Positions 23,308 through 35,620 of a DNA stretch of 64,000 nucleotides are shown piece by piece. The notes under the pieces were generated by a model. That model worked only from the letters and a program-made list of their open reading frames with translations. It made no database searches and was not told the origin of the DNA. The DNA comes from Isoperla grammatica (Eukaryota; Arthropoda; Insecta; Plecoptera; Perlodidae), in NCBI GenBank assembly GCA_945910005.1, contig OX246745.1:14718274-14782273 (forward strand). Direction: 5' to 3'. Numbering within the stretch: position 1 is the first letter of the stretch; every line of letters starts with the position of its first letter. Both the position numbers and the translations under genes were made by a program.

Positions 23308-24538
23308 GGTATTTGTAAGTTACGTGGCCTTTTGGGTTTTCGTAATAAAATTTCTAAAAAAATCACTGTTTATGATACAAATACCTTTTATCTTTCCAAT
23401 TCCAAAGGGTGGATGTTTCAAATCACACGTAATTTGGTTTTAACAGGGAAGAATACAGCTACGTCAAAAACCGCACAAAATTTTCATTTTTAAATTATAT
23501 CACAAGAATGGGCTTCGAAATCGAAAATCTGAATCAACAGCGCACTGTAGTTTAGTAAACCCTACACATTGAATGCTCTAAGTCGTGACTTATATTATAA
23601 TCAGTATGTTTTTTTATAAATAATTAATTTTATTACTAATTATTGAATTATAATCAAAATACTACTAATGGTTATAATATTTTATTCCGTCTGTAGGGCT
23701 TACCAAAGCACAGTGCGTTGCTGATTTAGATTTTCGATTTCTTGTTACAATCTTGAGATATAATTTAATAATGAACATTTTCTGCGGTTTTTGACGTAGA
23801 GACTATCCTTCGCCCTTAAAACCACTTTAAATGTGTTATTTTTGCTACCGCTATGTAAGGATGTGTTGTGTAGGCCTAGGCTTCCATCCTTGCCAGTGCA
23901 CAGCCTTGTGGTAAATTACCCCTTCTTCAAATTTGAAGAAGGGGTAATTTGAAGAAGGAGTTATTATTTTAAAATAAATTTATACCCTAAAAATAAATTA
24001 CCCCTTCTTCAAGTTTGAAGAAGGGGTAATTTATCGAAAATTCGGTTTGCCCACGAAAGTTAGTACGGTTATTGGGTTTGCCAGAGCCAATAACCATATA
24101 CTAACTTTCGTGGGCAATCCTCAACCTGATCCCCTAACCTAACCGAATTTTGTGTGATGTCAGGTAGCTGGGCAAAGTCACTATGATTCATAAGTGACTT
24201 TGCCCTGTAAAGTCACTTTGATTGACAAATGACTTTGCCCAGCTACCTGACATCCCACGAAATTCGGTTAGGTTAGGGGATCAGGTTGAGGATTGCCCAC
24301 GAAAGTTAGTACGGTTATTGGGTTTCTTCCGTTGCCAGATAGTCAACATGGCGCACATAGGCCTAGACATAGCGGTAGCGAAAATAACACATTTAAAGTG
24401 GTTTAAAACAAAATTACGTGGGATTTGAAACATCCACCCTTCGGAATTGGAAAGATAAAAGGTATTTGTATCATAAACAGTGATTTATTTAGAAATTTTA
24501 TTACGAAAACCCAAAAGGCCACGTAACTTACAAATACC
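23308..24538. mobile_element. foldback element, 1.2 kb, with long inverted arms
   Basis: Arms begin GGTATTTGTAAGTTACGTGG and its mirror and extend inward through TTTATCTTTCCAATTCC. The left arm is interrupted by a smaller element (23444-23815). The centre contains nested palindromes such as ACCCCTTCTTCAA/TTGAAGAAGGGGT and GCCCACGAAAGTTAGTA. No target duplication was found. Confidence 0.8.
23444..23815. mobile_element. TTAA-flanked MITE, copy A (372 bp)
   Basis: Bounded by TTAA at 23440-23443 and 23816-23819. Near-palindromic, with CTACGTCAAAAACCGC mirrored by GCGGTTTTTGACGTAG. It splits the left arm of the host element; the opposite arm shows the uninterrupted sequence near 24400. Confidence 0.88.
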
Positions 24539-24539
24539 C

Positions 24540-26150
24540 CAGAAAATGTTCAGTGTCAAATTTGCCAAAAAAAAACAACCCCCACTTTTGTTTTAAATTC
24601 TAAAACAGATTAGACACTTTTTATTTATTTTGTGTACCCGATCTAGTCCGAAACTCGAAGTTATTTGTACTACAGTGCAGATATTTAAAGTTTGACATAG
24701 ATAAAAGTTCCACTCTCTAGTTATGTGAACACCAAAATAATAAGCATAACAAATTTGACAGATTATAAATAATATGATATGATAAATATGATAGAATCAT
24801 CGGGTTATCACGGGGGTAAGGGGTGGTCACACAGCAATGGAGGGGAGTGGGAGGGGAGCATCCACCTAAGAAAATCTCAAGTACCTGCACCAGTCCCGAA
24901 CCTAAAAAATACTACCCGCAGACCCCTAACGTTCCCAAAAAAGGAATGTGTTACTCCCAAAGACTGGTCAAATATACACTGACCATAACATTATGAGATA
25001 CTCATCAGGTAACTCACCAACATAAGTAAATCAACAGTAAGACAGAACATGTATTTACTCAATTATTTTTTGGCTCAATTTAATTTAAGAATCGTTATCC
25101 AATAGGGACAATATGTTGATAGTAACTGTATCGAATAAAAAATTAGCTCATAAGGACAATAAATACATGTTTTTTACTTACCCTGGATTTACTTATGTTG
25201 TGCACCAGGCCATATTGATAATATGAGAACACTCAATTGTCAGGTACATGAAGCAGTTACTAGCCTTAAGAAGTCATGTATTTATACATGTTCGCCCACA
25301 AGAAGCCTGGACAGGCACTCTTATGGCTGAATGCATAGCCAATCAGCCTCTCCCAAGCCTCGCTGTTGATTTTACTAAAAAAAAAACGTTAATGTGGCAT
25401 GGGTTGAACAATAATCGGATGCTTAAAAGAGGAATGGCATGTTTTAACAATGTTGGTACATGGTCTCCATGGCAGTATTTGCAATAGAAAAAAACTTGGA
25501 AGGTTACTGTAGCAAAATGTGATGTATTTATTTCATTATCTGGTGGTATTAAATTTTATTTCCTGATATACAATTTGACGTAAATTAATTAATTATAACA
25601 ATAAGTACTGTAATGTGGAACTTCAGGTACTGATTACTCACTTGTACTTGTAGTTCACCAATTGCTGACTTCCTCCATTTTGACAACACTGGCATCATAG
25701 AAAATAGTTTTGAAGAGAAACTCACTTTAGACTCAAATAAATTTGATTTTCCTTCAAACGTGACCACACAATCACATACATGACTGTTGTACAGATCATG
25801 GTCAGGCTGCTATTATAATTTTACATTTGACTTATGCTAATGTGATGCATACATTATGAGCTAAACCTAGTATCTGACCAGGCTTTTATTATCTTATCTC
25901 ACATTTGACTTAAAATATTGTGTAGTCTAACCTTGCATACTCAACATCAACAACAAAATGTACACTGATTCACATGAGCATTCATTCACCCTTCGTTTAA
26001 TCATTTTACAACATTAAATGTTTAAATGTAGCTGAAGCATGAATTTTAATACAATCTCAAAGAAAATGTCCACATAAGAGGCCTAGCCTCGATAATTTAG
26101 TGGAAACAACGTTATTACAAACCTAGATAGTTGATCATTTTGTGTCGTGC
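24540..26150. other. intergenic stretch, no gene recognised
   Basis: Contains an imperfect inverted repeat (about 24965-25225) with arms ACATAAGTAAATC and GATTTACTTATGT, and inner ACATGTATTTA/TAAATACATGT. A short ORF at 25248-25487 has no family resemblance. Confidence 0.4.
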
Positions 26151-26157
26151 GGGTTAA

Positions 26158-26540
26158 GAACGATGGGTACGTTTACGTCAAAAACTGCAACAAATTGTCA
26201 TGTTTTAATTATATTTCAAGAAAGCACTCTCAAAAAAGCACCTCAAAAGCAAAAATCTGAGTAATCAGCACGCTGTGGTTTGGGAAGCCCTACAGACTGA
26301 ATGATAAACGTATGTATCTAACATTATAATCAGTATGACTGTGATACTTATTTAATTAGTAATTTAATGAAATAAAAATCAAAGTCATACTGATTATAAT
26401 GTTAAAAACATGTATCACTCAGTTTGTAGGGCTTACCAAACCATAGCCCGCTTATTAATAAGGTTTTCGATTTTGAGGTGCATTCTAGTAAAACATAACA
26501 ATTTGCTGCGCGGTTTTTGACGTAAACATACTCATCGTTC
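26158..26540. mobile_element. TTAA-flanked MITE, copy B (383 bp)
   Basis: Same family as 23444-23815: shared TACGTCAAAAACTGC, GCTTACCAAAC and ATAATCAGTATGACT blocks in palindromic arrangement. Left flank TTAA (26154-26157), right flank TTAC, a likely one-base decay. Confidence 0.85.
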
Positions 26541-26876
26541 TTACACCATCAAACTAAATCAACATTGCATTACAGTAGCTTAATTCCCATTGTTGGCTAG
26601 CACCTCACTAGATGAAAGAATACAATTGGACTAGAATTAGAGAGCAATAAGTAAATAACAGTCACTTTTACATCAATGGCATTTCTGTTTTCACATGTTT
26701 AGTCTATTTTGACTTTTGAGGTTAACCACATTATTTTATAACAATTGTTCTGGATAGTTGCAAGTCAGTTAGGCAAGAAGTTAGGGCTCATTTAAAATAA
26801 ACTCACCTTAAGCTTAAGTGGTAGTACGGTCTACTCAGACCGCTGAGGCTAGACTCCAAAGTAAATGCATTTTAAG

Positions 26877-27247
26877 TAAGGTTGCCCATCGACATCGATT
26901 AATCGATTAATAATCGATGTCGATGCAAATTTCCGACATCGATTTTTTTTTTCAGAAATCGAATCGTTTTTTACACAAAATAATAATAATAATACAAAAA
27001 TCAGTACTCCGCTTGTCGACAAAGTTACATACAACACAATATCAACTTACCAGAAGGTTTCGCGATGAACAAGAAAAGATTTTGTTAGTTTTTCTTTTTA
27101 GTTTTTACATTGTTCAAGGAACTTTTTTTCTGATGTCGATTATTTCAAGTTTGATTTCGATGTCGAAAAATTTCCGACATCGCGATGTGACATCGATGTT
27201 TTGATTTCGATGTCGATGTTGTAATTTAACATCGATGGGCAACCTTA
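26877..27247. mobile_element. hAT-like MITE, 371 bp
   Basis: Inverted ends TAAGGTTGCCCATCGA/TCGATGGGCAACCTTA are flanked by a perfect 8-bp duplication ATTTTAAG (26869-26876, 27248-27255). Many internal CATCGA/TCGATG subterminal repeats. Confidence 0.9.
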
Positions 27248-27585
27248 ATTTTAAGACAATTATCAGGAACAGTTTTGTTACCCACAAACACAAATCGTAC
27301 ATAACATACCATATTCACTATACAGTAAGCCTTCACTACCAACTATAGATGTATTTGCCATTTAAAAAGTAAAGACAAAACTTGAGTTGGAATTTGGAAC
27401 AATTATAAACTATTCTTTAATTCTAGACTGAATGGTTGGCATTAAAAATAAAGATAATGAAGATGACGACTGATGAATAAAGAAAAAATATTTATCCTTT
27501 CATTAACAATTGCCAGATAAAAGTAATAAATAAGTTAAATACTGTCAACAACTTCTAGAAACAAATTGGTAACAAACCTAACATC

Positions 27586-28036
27586 TAGAGCCCCATGAAA
27601 ATGGGTTTATTTTTTCAAAATTTCGTTTTAAAAATCAGCGTTTTCGGTGTTATTATTGTTAGCTGTGTAGAGTGATACAATTGATGCAAAGTAAACCGTG
27701 TTGGTGAAATAAGTATTCTTATCCCCGCTGTAGAAACATGGTCCAAAATTTATTTCATTTTAAAAAAAATGTATTAATTTTAAGAGAACACGACTACGTC
27801 TTTGCGGAATTTTCGGGAAAATACTGTGAAATGGGAATTGAGACAGCAGTTTTGCAAGATTTCATGGTTATTTCGCGTAAAACAGGAAATTTCACTATTT
27901 GCGATGTTAGAATGCCAATTTCGCGAATTTTGCATTTTAATTTTTATATTTTTGGACTCCTCTCAACATTGTATCAAATAAAGCAATATTCACAAATATC
28001 ATATGATTTCGCGACCACCAATTTTACGGGGCTCTA
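27586..28036. mobile_element. probable hAT-like MITE, 451 bp
   Basis: Ends TAGAGCCCCATGAAA and its mirror TTTTACGGGGCTCTA, with ATTTCGCG-type subterminal repeats. The flanks share only CTAA of eight, so the target duplication is decayed or absent. Confidence 0.65.
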
Positions 28037-29463
28037 CTAAAAAAATAACCCATCTAAAACTGGATGAGTTGCTTCAATGAGATCAGTTTGCTATTTATTG
28101 TTACTAATTTCAGGGCCTTTATGCGTAATGTACGTAATAGTCTTAGACAAGGTCACCATATAACATAATTCTGAGAACAGGCAAGCACATAAAATAAACT
28201 TGCACATATTACTGCCCAATTTTTACTAACATGCAATTAACAAAATCCTGTAGTTTATGAAGATGACATCAGGCTGCAATAGAGTGAATGTGGTAATGTA
28301 TGTATTTTTAAGCAGGCATTGGTTTGACAACTCCAATGCCTGCTATGATCAACACAACAAAGTACTGTATTTCCTTGCTATTTCAAAATTGAGAGAACCT
28401 CAAGCCTACCTCTCAAGCAATCTAATTGCACAGATACAAATGTGAATGTCTCACATACTATTTCAAGCTAATAATTATGGTGACACATAGACCGGGATCT
28501 GAATTCATGTATTTGTCGAGTGTGGACAATGTTACTACATACACCGATTAATCAGGTTCTTTCAGAGATAAATTGAGTACTAATTTCCTCACCAAACAAA
28601 TAGGACCTCACGAAGTATATTAAAGCCTGATAGCTTGTCTAGTAGCACTGGGACATAAAACACGTAAACCAAGACGTCCCTGGGGATAGGATTTATAGCA
28701 ATGGGGGCATGTTAATAGGGAAATCATGCCCTCTAGTAGCTTCTACTTCAAACTAAGTATAAACTTGAAACACGTAAAATTTTGAAACAGCCTCCTGACA
28801 ACACATTTTTAAATAACGTGCATTATATTTTACAAGACCCTACAAAAAATTTTGAAGTATCTATTGTACAATTTTGAAATTCATATTACCTACTCAAGTT
28901 TAAAATAGCGGGAAATACTGTACAACCTTCCTTTTTACTACTTTAAGAATACTAAATTATGTACTCTTTTAAATCTCAAAAATATCATACAAACAATTTT
29001 CTTTTCACAATCAAATTCAATATCAACCAGGCTTTCGGTCAGTCTCGAATACACGGATTGAAAGAAAAACGAAACACACTAAACAAAAAAGTATTGCCAT
29101 TCGATATTTAATTTGTACCTATAAATTGTTACACATAATTTAGAATTTGACATGATAACCCACATAAAATCAAGGTGATGATCAAATTACATATAAAGTA
29201 TCATTCTAGATGCCCAAGTCTATACTTCAACTTTGTGAAGGTGGGGTTAAGCCTACATCTCACTATCTCTTTTGACATGACAACAATAATCAAATCCAAG
29301 GCAGAAACTTAATTTCCAAGCTAGAATGTTGAAGAACGAGTTCTTGAAAAAGAAAAGGTTTCCAATGCAATGATAAATGGGCGGAGCTTAGTCTCAATTA
29401 AGTGAAAGATTCGTTGTCACCTTAGTAAAATGTTTTATTGCTTTATATTTGTCAACTCAATTG
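28037..29463. other. intergenic stretch, no gene recognised
   Basis: Only short ORFs. A compact perfect hairpin at 28311-28344 (AGCAGGCATTGG / CCAATGCCTGCT, 10-base loop) is the only structure noted. Confidence 0.4.
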
Positions 29464-29471
29464 GTCATAGG

Positions 29472-30159
29472 TAGAGTTGTTTGTAAATGGTGTTATGTTT
29501 TCTTAAATTTCGTTTATAGATTTAATAATTTCGATGTTATGGCGGTGTTATGCTTTTTGGGAGATTTTCTACAGTAAATTTCACCAGAAACATGTTTAAA
29601 TTAAAAAGGAATTTTAATGTAATTTAATTTATTTGAATTGTATGTACAAACTAGTACTAGTAATTACGAAGTGTATTAACATTACCATTACCTGTGTTTG
29701 TCTAGTGTGTCTTTACGGTCGAATTAAAGGCGGCAGTCACAACACATAAGAATCTTCTTATCATCACATAAAATCCCTCCGAATTAATTGTACTTGTTTG
29801 CTCTGCTTGACGCCGAATTTCAGCAAAAATAAATAGTTGATCTTCGTAACGAATTCATCATTATAATGACAAAATATTAGGTCCCCCCGATTGTGCTGCA
29901 ATGACGTTGGACTGTAATAATAAATTTAAATTTTTTAAAAATGTTTATAATAAATTAAAAACAATCGAGATTTCGTGTTATTTCGCTCTTTCATTCAAAT
30001 TTCGATGTTATGACTGGAAATTGACGGATTTCGCGAATTTTCGCGGTGAAATTTTTATGTTTTTAAGGTGCCTATCAACAGATATACACTTTGTTTATCT
30101 CCCCCTTCTTTATCAACACTTTTTGCGATTTCGCGGTCCGCGAAAAACAAACACCTCTA
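29472..30159. mobile_element. hAT-like MITE, 688 bp
   Basis: Ends TAGAGTTGTTTGT and ACAAACACCTCTA are flanked by a perfect 8-bp duplication GTCATAGG (29464-29471, 30160-30167). Subterminal TTTCGCG/ATTTCG repeats resemble those of the element at 27586. Confidence 0.88.
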
Positions 30160-30167
30160 GTCATAGG

Positions 30168-31004
30168 GTAGTATTATTAATATGTACATTCAGTTTTTAA
30201 ATATAGTCTCTCCAAACATTCATTGTTTTTTTGCCGTGACTTGCAGCAAAGATCAGCATGCTTCACTAGGTTGCGATTTACCATGAAAAACAAGAACTGA
30301 AGATAGCATCAGTCAACTAACAAGTTTCTTTTACAAATTTATCCCAGTATGCAGCTGATCACATATGTTGGGAGCTCTCCTTTGTCTTAAGACAGATGCT
30401 ATCAAAATGTAAATCTAATAATTGTGCTAGTTTATATTGAAATCAAAACTAAAAATTTTAGACAAGTTAAAACACAAAACAGTTAACCACAAAACTATTG
30501 AGCCTTTGACAACTTGCTATGACTTTAATATCGAATGGCAAACACAAAGAAAGAGATGACCAAATTTTACCACAACATGGTATACGTACGTAGAAGAACT
30601 AACTGTTATCTTACATAGAAAATAAATACATAGTGAAGATTTCCCACTTTTTGTCGAGTGTTCACAAAATCGTGATATCATGAAATGTTGTGGCATAGAT
30701 TTGTGTGAAAAAAATACGAGATGGTTCAGTCTGTGCATGTGCGTTGCGTTAAGTACATCTCAGTGATAACTGATTGATAAGTTGATAACCCTCAGTTATA
30801 AGTACCAAAATGATACACAATACATTCAAAATTAATCGAGCATAATTCTTCAATTGAGACTTGGGTAAGCAGTATAAATGTAACCCAAATTAGGAACAAC
30901 AATACGTTATACGTCCATCCACTGCATGTCTATTTAACGAAAGCATTTCACTACATAGTCCAGGGTCATCTCAATTCGATGCTATCATCCGACACGGACT
31001 CGTC
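30168..31004. other. ST7 3' UTR and flank
   Basis: AT-rich sequence downstream of the ST7 stop. A minus-strand ATTAAA at 30528-30523 is a possible poly(A) signal. No gene seen. Confidence 0.35.
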
Positions 31005-31100
31005 TCATATTCTCGACAATTGTTGCAGTAGGTTGGAAGGTAATATGGCTTCGAGCTTATCCAAGAGGTAGTGAATCGGCAAGGAGACCCAACTTAACAT
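31005..31100 (-). CDS. ST7: ST7 exon 11 and stop
   Basis: Residues 525-555 and TGA (31007-31005). The end [19 protein letters not shown] aligns with the vertebrate isoform end MEKVESILPSSLWHQLTRI. Acceptor TCTAG. Conserved only in the tail, but the frame is forced. Confidence 0.9.
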   Translation of the reverse strand: MLSWVSLPIHYLLDKLEAILPSNLLQQLSRI

Positions 31101-33829
31101 CTAGAAGACAAAAAACCACATTACGTAATACAAATTAAATTATTATATTCAGAGAATGGCAATTGACCTTAAAATATCTACAGTGACAATGGAAGCGACC
31201 ACAATTTCATCAGAGTAGATAGTAGATAGTAGAAGTGCAGCAGGAAAAGTGGTGGGAAGACAGAAAACTATGGAGAGTACTGGTGGAGAGACAGACAGAC
31301 AGACAGAAGAAGATATTGAAGTAGAGATGTCAGAGGGAAATGCTAGGGGAAGATAAAGAAGAAAGAGGTGAAGCATAGGGCATGGATAGCTGGCTTAGGA
31401 AGACCCGAGTCCCAAGTGAATGGTGTGAACCTCCCAACCCCACCTACCCTGCCCGACTTTATAGTTTCAAACAGGGACATATTTTGATTGATTCCAAACC
31501 ATAGATCGGTTTGGTTCACATTTGAAATGGCCTGAACCTCTAGCCTAAATACACTCTTACTAGTCTTGTGTAGAACTTACAGCTTTGGCGACAACTCCCA
31601 TTGGTTCTGGATACTGATGAGTTAGTAGAGCCAGCAAGGCAGTAAACGAGCACAGACCAGCAGTGAACAAGATGAAAAATGGCAGCTCTTTCTTGGGGTA
31701 CACACTCACTTCATGAAATGCTGTTGATAAAACAAGAAAATAATTAAGATATACATATTATGAATCTGAACAAACCAAGATGCTTGGTTCTTGTTTGGCT
31801 GACCCAAATAGCCCTCCTCATATATGACATTCTTCTCAGGCCTGAAATGCCTATCAAAAGCTTCGATTATGGATTTAACATTCCCACGTTGAGCTGTGGT
31901 CAGATCCAGTGACTGGAAGATTTTTAAGGTGTCTTTCCCTATCACCGAAAGAAATGTGGCTACTTGAATATTTTGCTCTTTGCCTGATAATCCCGTGGCT
32001 ATGGCATAATTCTCACACTGGAACTTAACATATTCCAATTCTCTAATACATCTCCACTCGTTACCACTGGGTGTGGTGGTGGAAGCATTCCACTTAGGGT
32101 AGGTGGATCTGCCATCTTGAATATCCGCCCCCTTTTCCAGCCTTGACTATGAAAACTTGTCTATGTCCCAGGCCACCCGCAAGATTTTTCTTTCATGGAA
32201 ATACTATTATAGGCTTACCTGCCTTTGAACTCATTTATCATATTCTGTTATTATGATATGTGGTCTAATTACTTGAACTCCAACAAAATACAATGATTTT
32301 GTGGACCACCTGCTGCCACCATGTTTATTAGAAGCTCACATGAAGAAGACTGACACAGTCAGTACAGTACAGATTACAGAATGACATCACTGGCCCAGTG
32401 ATGACATCACAGAGCAGCTGTTGCACAGGTTGCTGAGTGTAAACAACACTGGGGCCTTGCATGACACATACATTACATTCAATGATATTTAACAGCTATA
32501 GTAGGCTAGATCACCAGTCCCCCAACCTTCCACTGAGTAGCAAGCGTAGCAATTTGAAGCCATCTTGAAATGGGCAATTTACATGCTAATTTGGACCTTT
32601 TAGTACTGCTAGCGCTGCCAATGGCAGAAAGTCACATTCGAAACTCCTATTCCCGCCTGTGTTGTTTGCCCATTTCAAGATGGCATCAAATTGACACGCT
32701 TGTGGTTCCTAGGCTGCGCATCTAGCCTACTATAGCTGTTGAATATCACTGATTACATTATACAACATCTAGGCCTACAACAATCACAATACAACCACAA
32801 TTTAACAATGTTTCTTGTACCTAAGGCTGAATAGACTAATGTTCAACTACATCTGGTCAATCTTTTAGTTGCACTGCCGGCAATGGATCTGTCGTCGACA
32901 ATATAGTGTCTTAAAAATACCGTCAAGATAAAATTTTGTAACAATGTTGACTAAGCTATATTTAAGTACTCTAAAAGACTAGAACATTTCCTTATGCATA
33001 TTACAATACTACTAAGCAAATGCATGTGAATAAATCTCCCATGAGTATAAATCGAACTTGCCTGGTAGCAACTCCCTGTCTGCGCATTCTGTACATGTGG
33101 GATACGGGTAGAACAGGTGGCCCCTTTCCAACGGATACGGAAGCATGCGGAATGTGCCTTCCCATGTGCAATGTAAGAGATTCAAGGCACCTTCTACTTG
33201 TTTCCAGTGAGGTAGATGAAAGAACGTGTACGCTATCGCTTCCGAGTCTCCACGCTTCAGAACATGTTCTGGAGGTAAAATCAATGGCTTCATCTCCAAC
33301 AAATACTGAAATTACAACCAATCAAACCCTTGCTTTCATTTGAAATAAAATTCAAAATTACTCAGGCCTATTTCGGAAATATTTTCTCACGACATACTTT
33401 GACATTTCACATACTATTTGAAAAGTAAGATTAAAAACGTTTTGGTGGCACTTTTATCTATTTTTCGTGAGCATTCATCGACCTCCCTCGTCCACAAAAT
33501 GACCCTCTACTGCTATCAGAGCTCAAACCTGCTTCACTAGTGGTTCACTTTTGACACTTGGGCCAATATTTTTTAAATGCTTAATTAGTAGAATGCCCTA
33601 CTAGGCTACATGCTTAAGGATATTATAAATTCTAAGGTTATTAACTTCTAAACTTGTCTGTACTACTTTCATGCATTTCTTGATCTTTACTAGTAATGTG
33701 ATTTTTCATTATGATTTGATTGCATATTTCCATTTATTGTCCTCCTTTGTTGTATATCATTTTTATAACTAGATAAGATAGACCCTTAAAAAAAAAAAAA
33801 AAAAGTAAATAAATAAATAAATAAATGAA

Positions 33830-33928
<99 letters not shown>

Positions 33929-35545
33929 ATGAATAAATAAATAAATAAATAAATAAATAAATAGTCCAATGAAGCCTATAATATATACTATTGTGTTTTA
34001 AAATTAAATAGCAAAAACAAAAAAAGTTATTCTTAAAAGTTAAAATGTCAACCAAAAACCAAATTCTTGACTTATAAAATAAAATATCACTAACAATTAA
34101 TTAAACCCTTTCTACAGATCACTACAAATTATTATCTTACTTTTGGCACGTGTGGGTTAAATTCTACAGCACGGTGTATCGCTTCCACTGCAGTCATCTC
34201 TGCTGTGGTCAATCCTCTTTTGCTAGCGATATCTGGTGAGAACCTGGCATAAAAATAATGTTGTCAAGTTTTGGTTGCAAAGTCATGAGATTGCTACTGT
34301 AAGTACAACGAGGTACAGTGTTGTTAAAGCTACTTTTTAAAAGTAGCACTGTTACAGCTATACAGCTACTTGATCTTTGAAAGTAACTTAGCTACTTTTC
34401 AGTTACTGCAATTTGTAAGTAGCTCGCTACTTGTACAGCTACTCGAAAAAAGTAGTGACGCTACTTTACAGCTACTTTAGGCCTAATTTGTTATAAAGGA
34501 CCAGGAGTACCTACTGTTTAATTATTTCTTTGAAAATCTAGGCTTTCTTACCAATGATCATTTTTATGTTTATGAAAATTATGTTATCAACAACTTAGAA
34601 GCCACAAATATATGTCTATAAGAGGTTTTATATTTTATATTGCATTGCAAAATTGCAAAAATAGAGTAGCGGCGATTTTTCGCTACAAATACTGTTTATA
34701 GTAGCTTGCTACTCGCTACTTTACCACATTTTCAAATATAGCGCGCTACCAGTCTCGCTACCAAAAAAAGTAACATGCTACAAGTAGCGTGCTACTTAAC
34801 AACACTGCGAAGGTACGATAACACAACAGTACTTACTTGTCGGCTACAACTCTCGCTTTGAGCAGTGCTGCAGTATAACAAATTGTGGCAGATTTTGGCA
34901 AACTTATATCATCGTACTTTGCTAATACAGCTTGCACATCTGCATATGCCTGCATTTCAAGAAGAGCTTCAATGAGGTTTTCATGAATATTCAGGACATT
35001 CATGATAGGAGGAACTTCCTTTGTTAACTGTAACATTGAGAAATTATTTGAAATATCCTCTTGAGATTTAAATATAAATAGCTGTCTGCAAGTTTAAGAA
35101 ATGCTTTATTTGTCTCTTGTTAATAGGCAACGCACAGGCAATCAATTACTAAAAGGAGCGACTTGAATAACTGTGCTCACATTCCACAGAGGAATTCTAA
35201 TATTTGGAAAGAAACGGAAATGGGCTTCAATCAGATGCTGTGTAGGAGCAAGTCTCCAAAAATCATCCAATCAGCTTTAGCATGCCTTTCATTTAATTCT
35301 TATATAAATATAATGCAATCAAAATTAAGTTAAATCAATTTTGAAAGTGGGGTTCACTGGTTGGTCACAAAACACTCAGCTATGACGAATGCATTGATAA
35401 GAAAAGAATGTTTTAGGGCGAATTTATGCATACTAGGCCTATATAATTTTTTTTGTCAAAAAGCTCGACTAGCAGACGGCTACTAGATCGACTAGGAGAT
35501 TTATTTGTTTGTTGATTTTGTGAGAACAAAATGGAACTTATCCAC

Positions 35546-35620
<75 letters not shown>

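Noticed and set aside
33001..33343. ORFs on both strands overlapping ST7 exon 9 in other frames
   Set aside because: They are shadows of the conserved exon; only one minus-strand frame matches ST7.
33769..34055. Leu/Phe/Ile/Tyr repeat ORFs
   Set aside because: Translation of the (AAAT)n microsatellite; no real gene structure.
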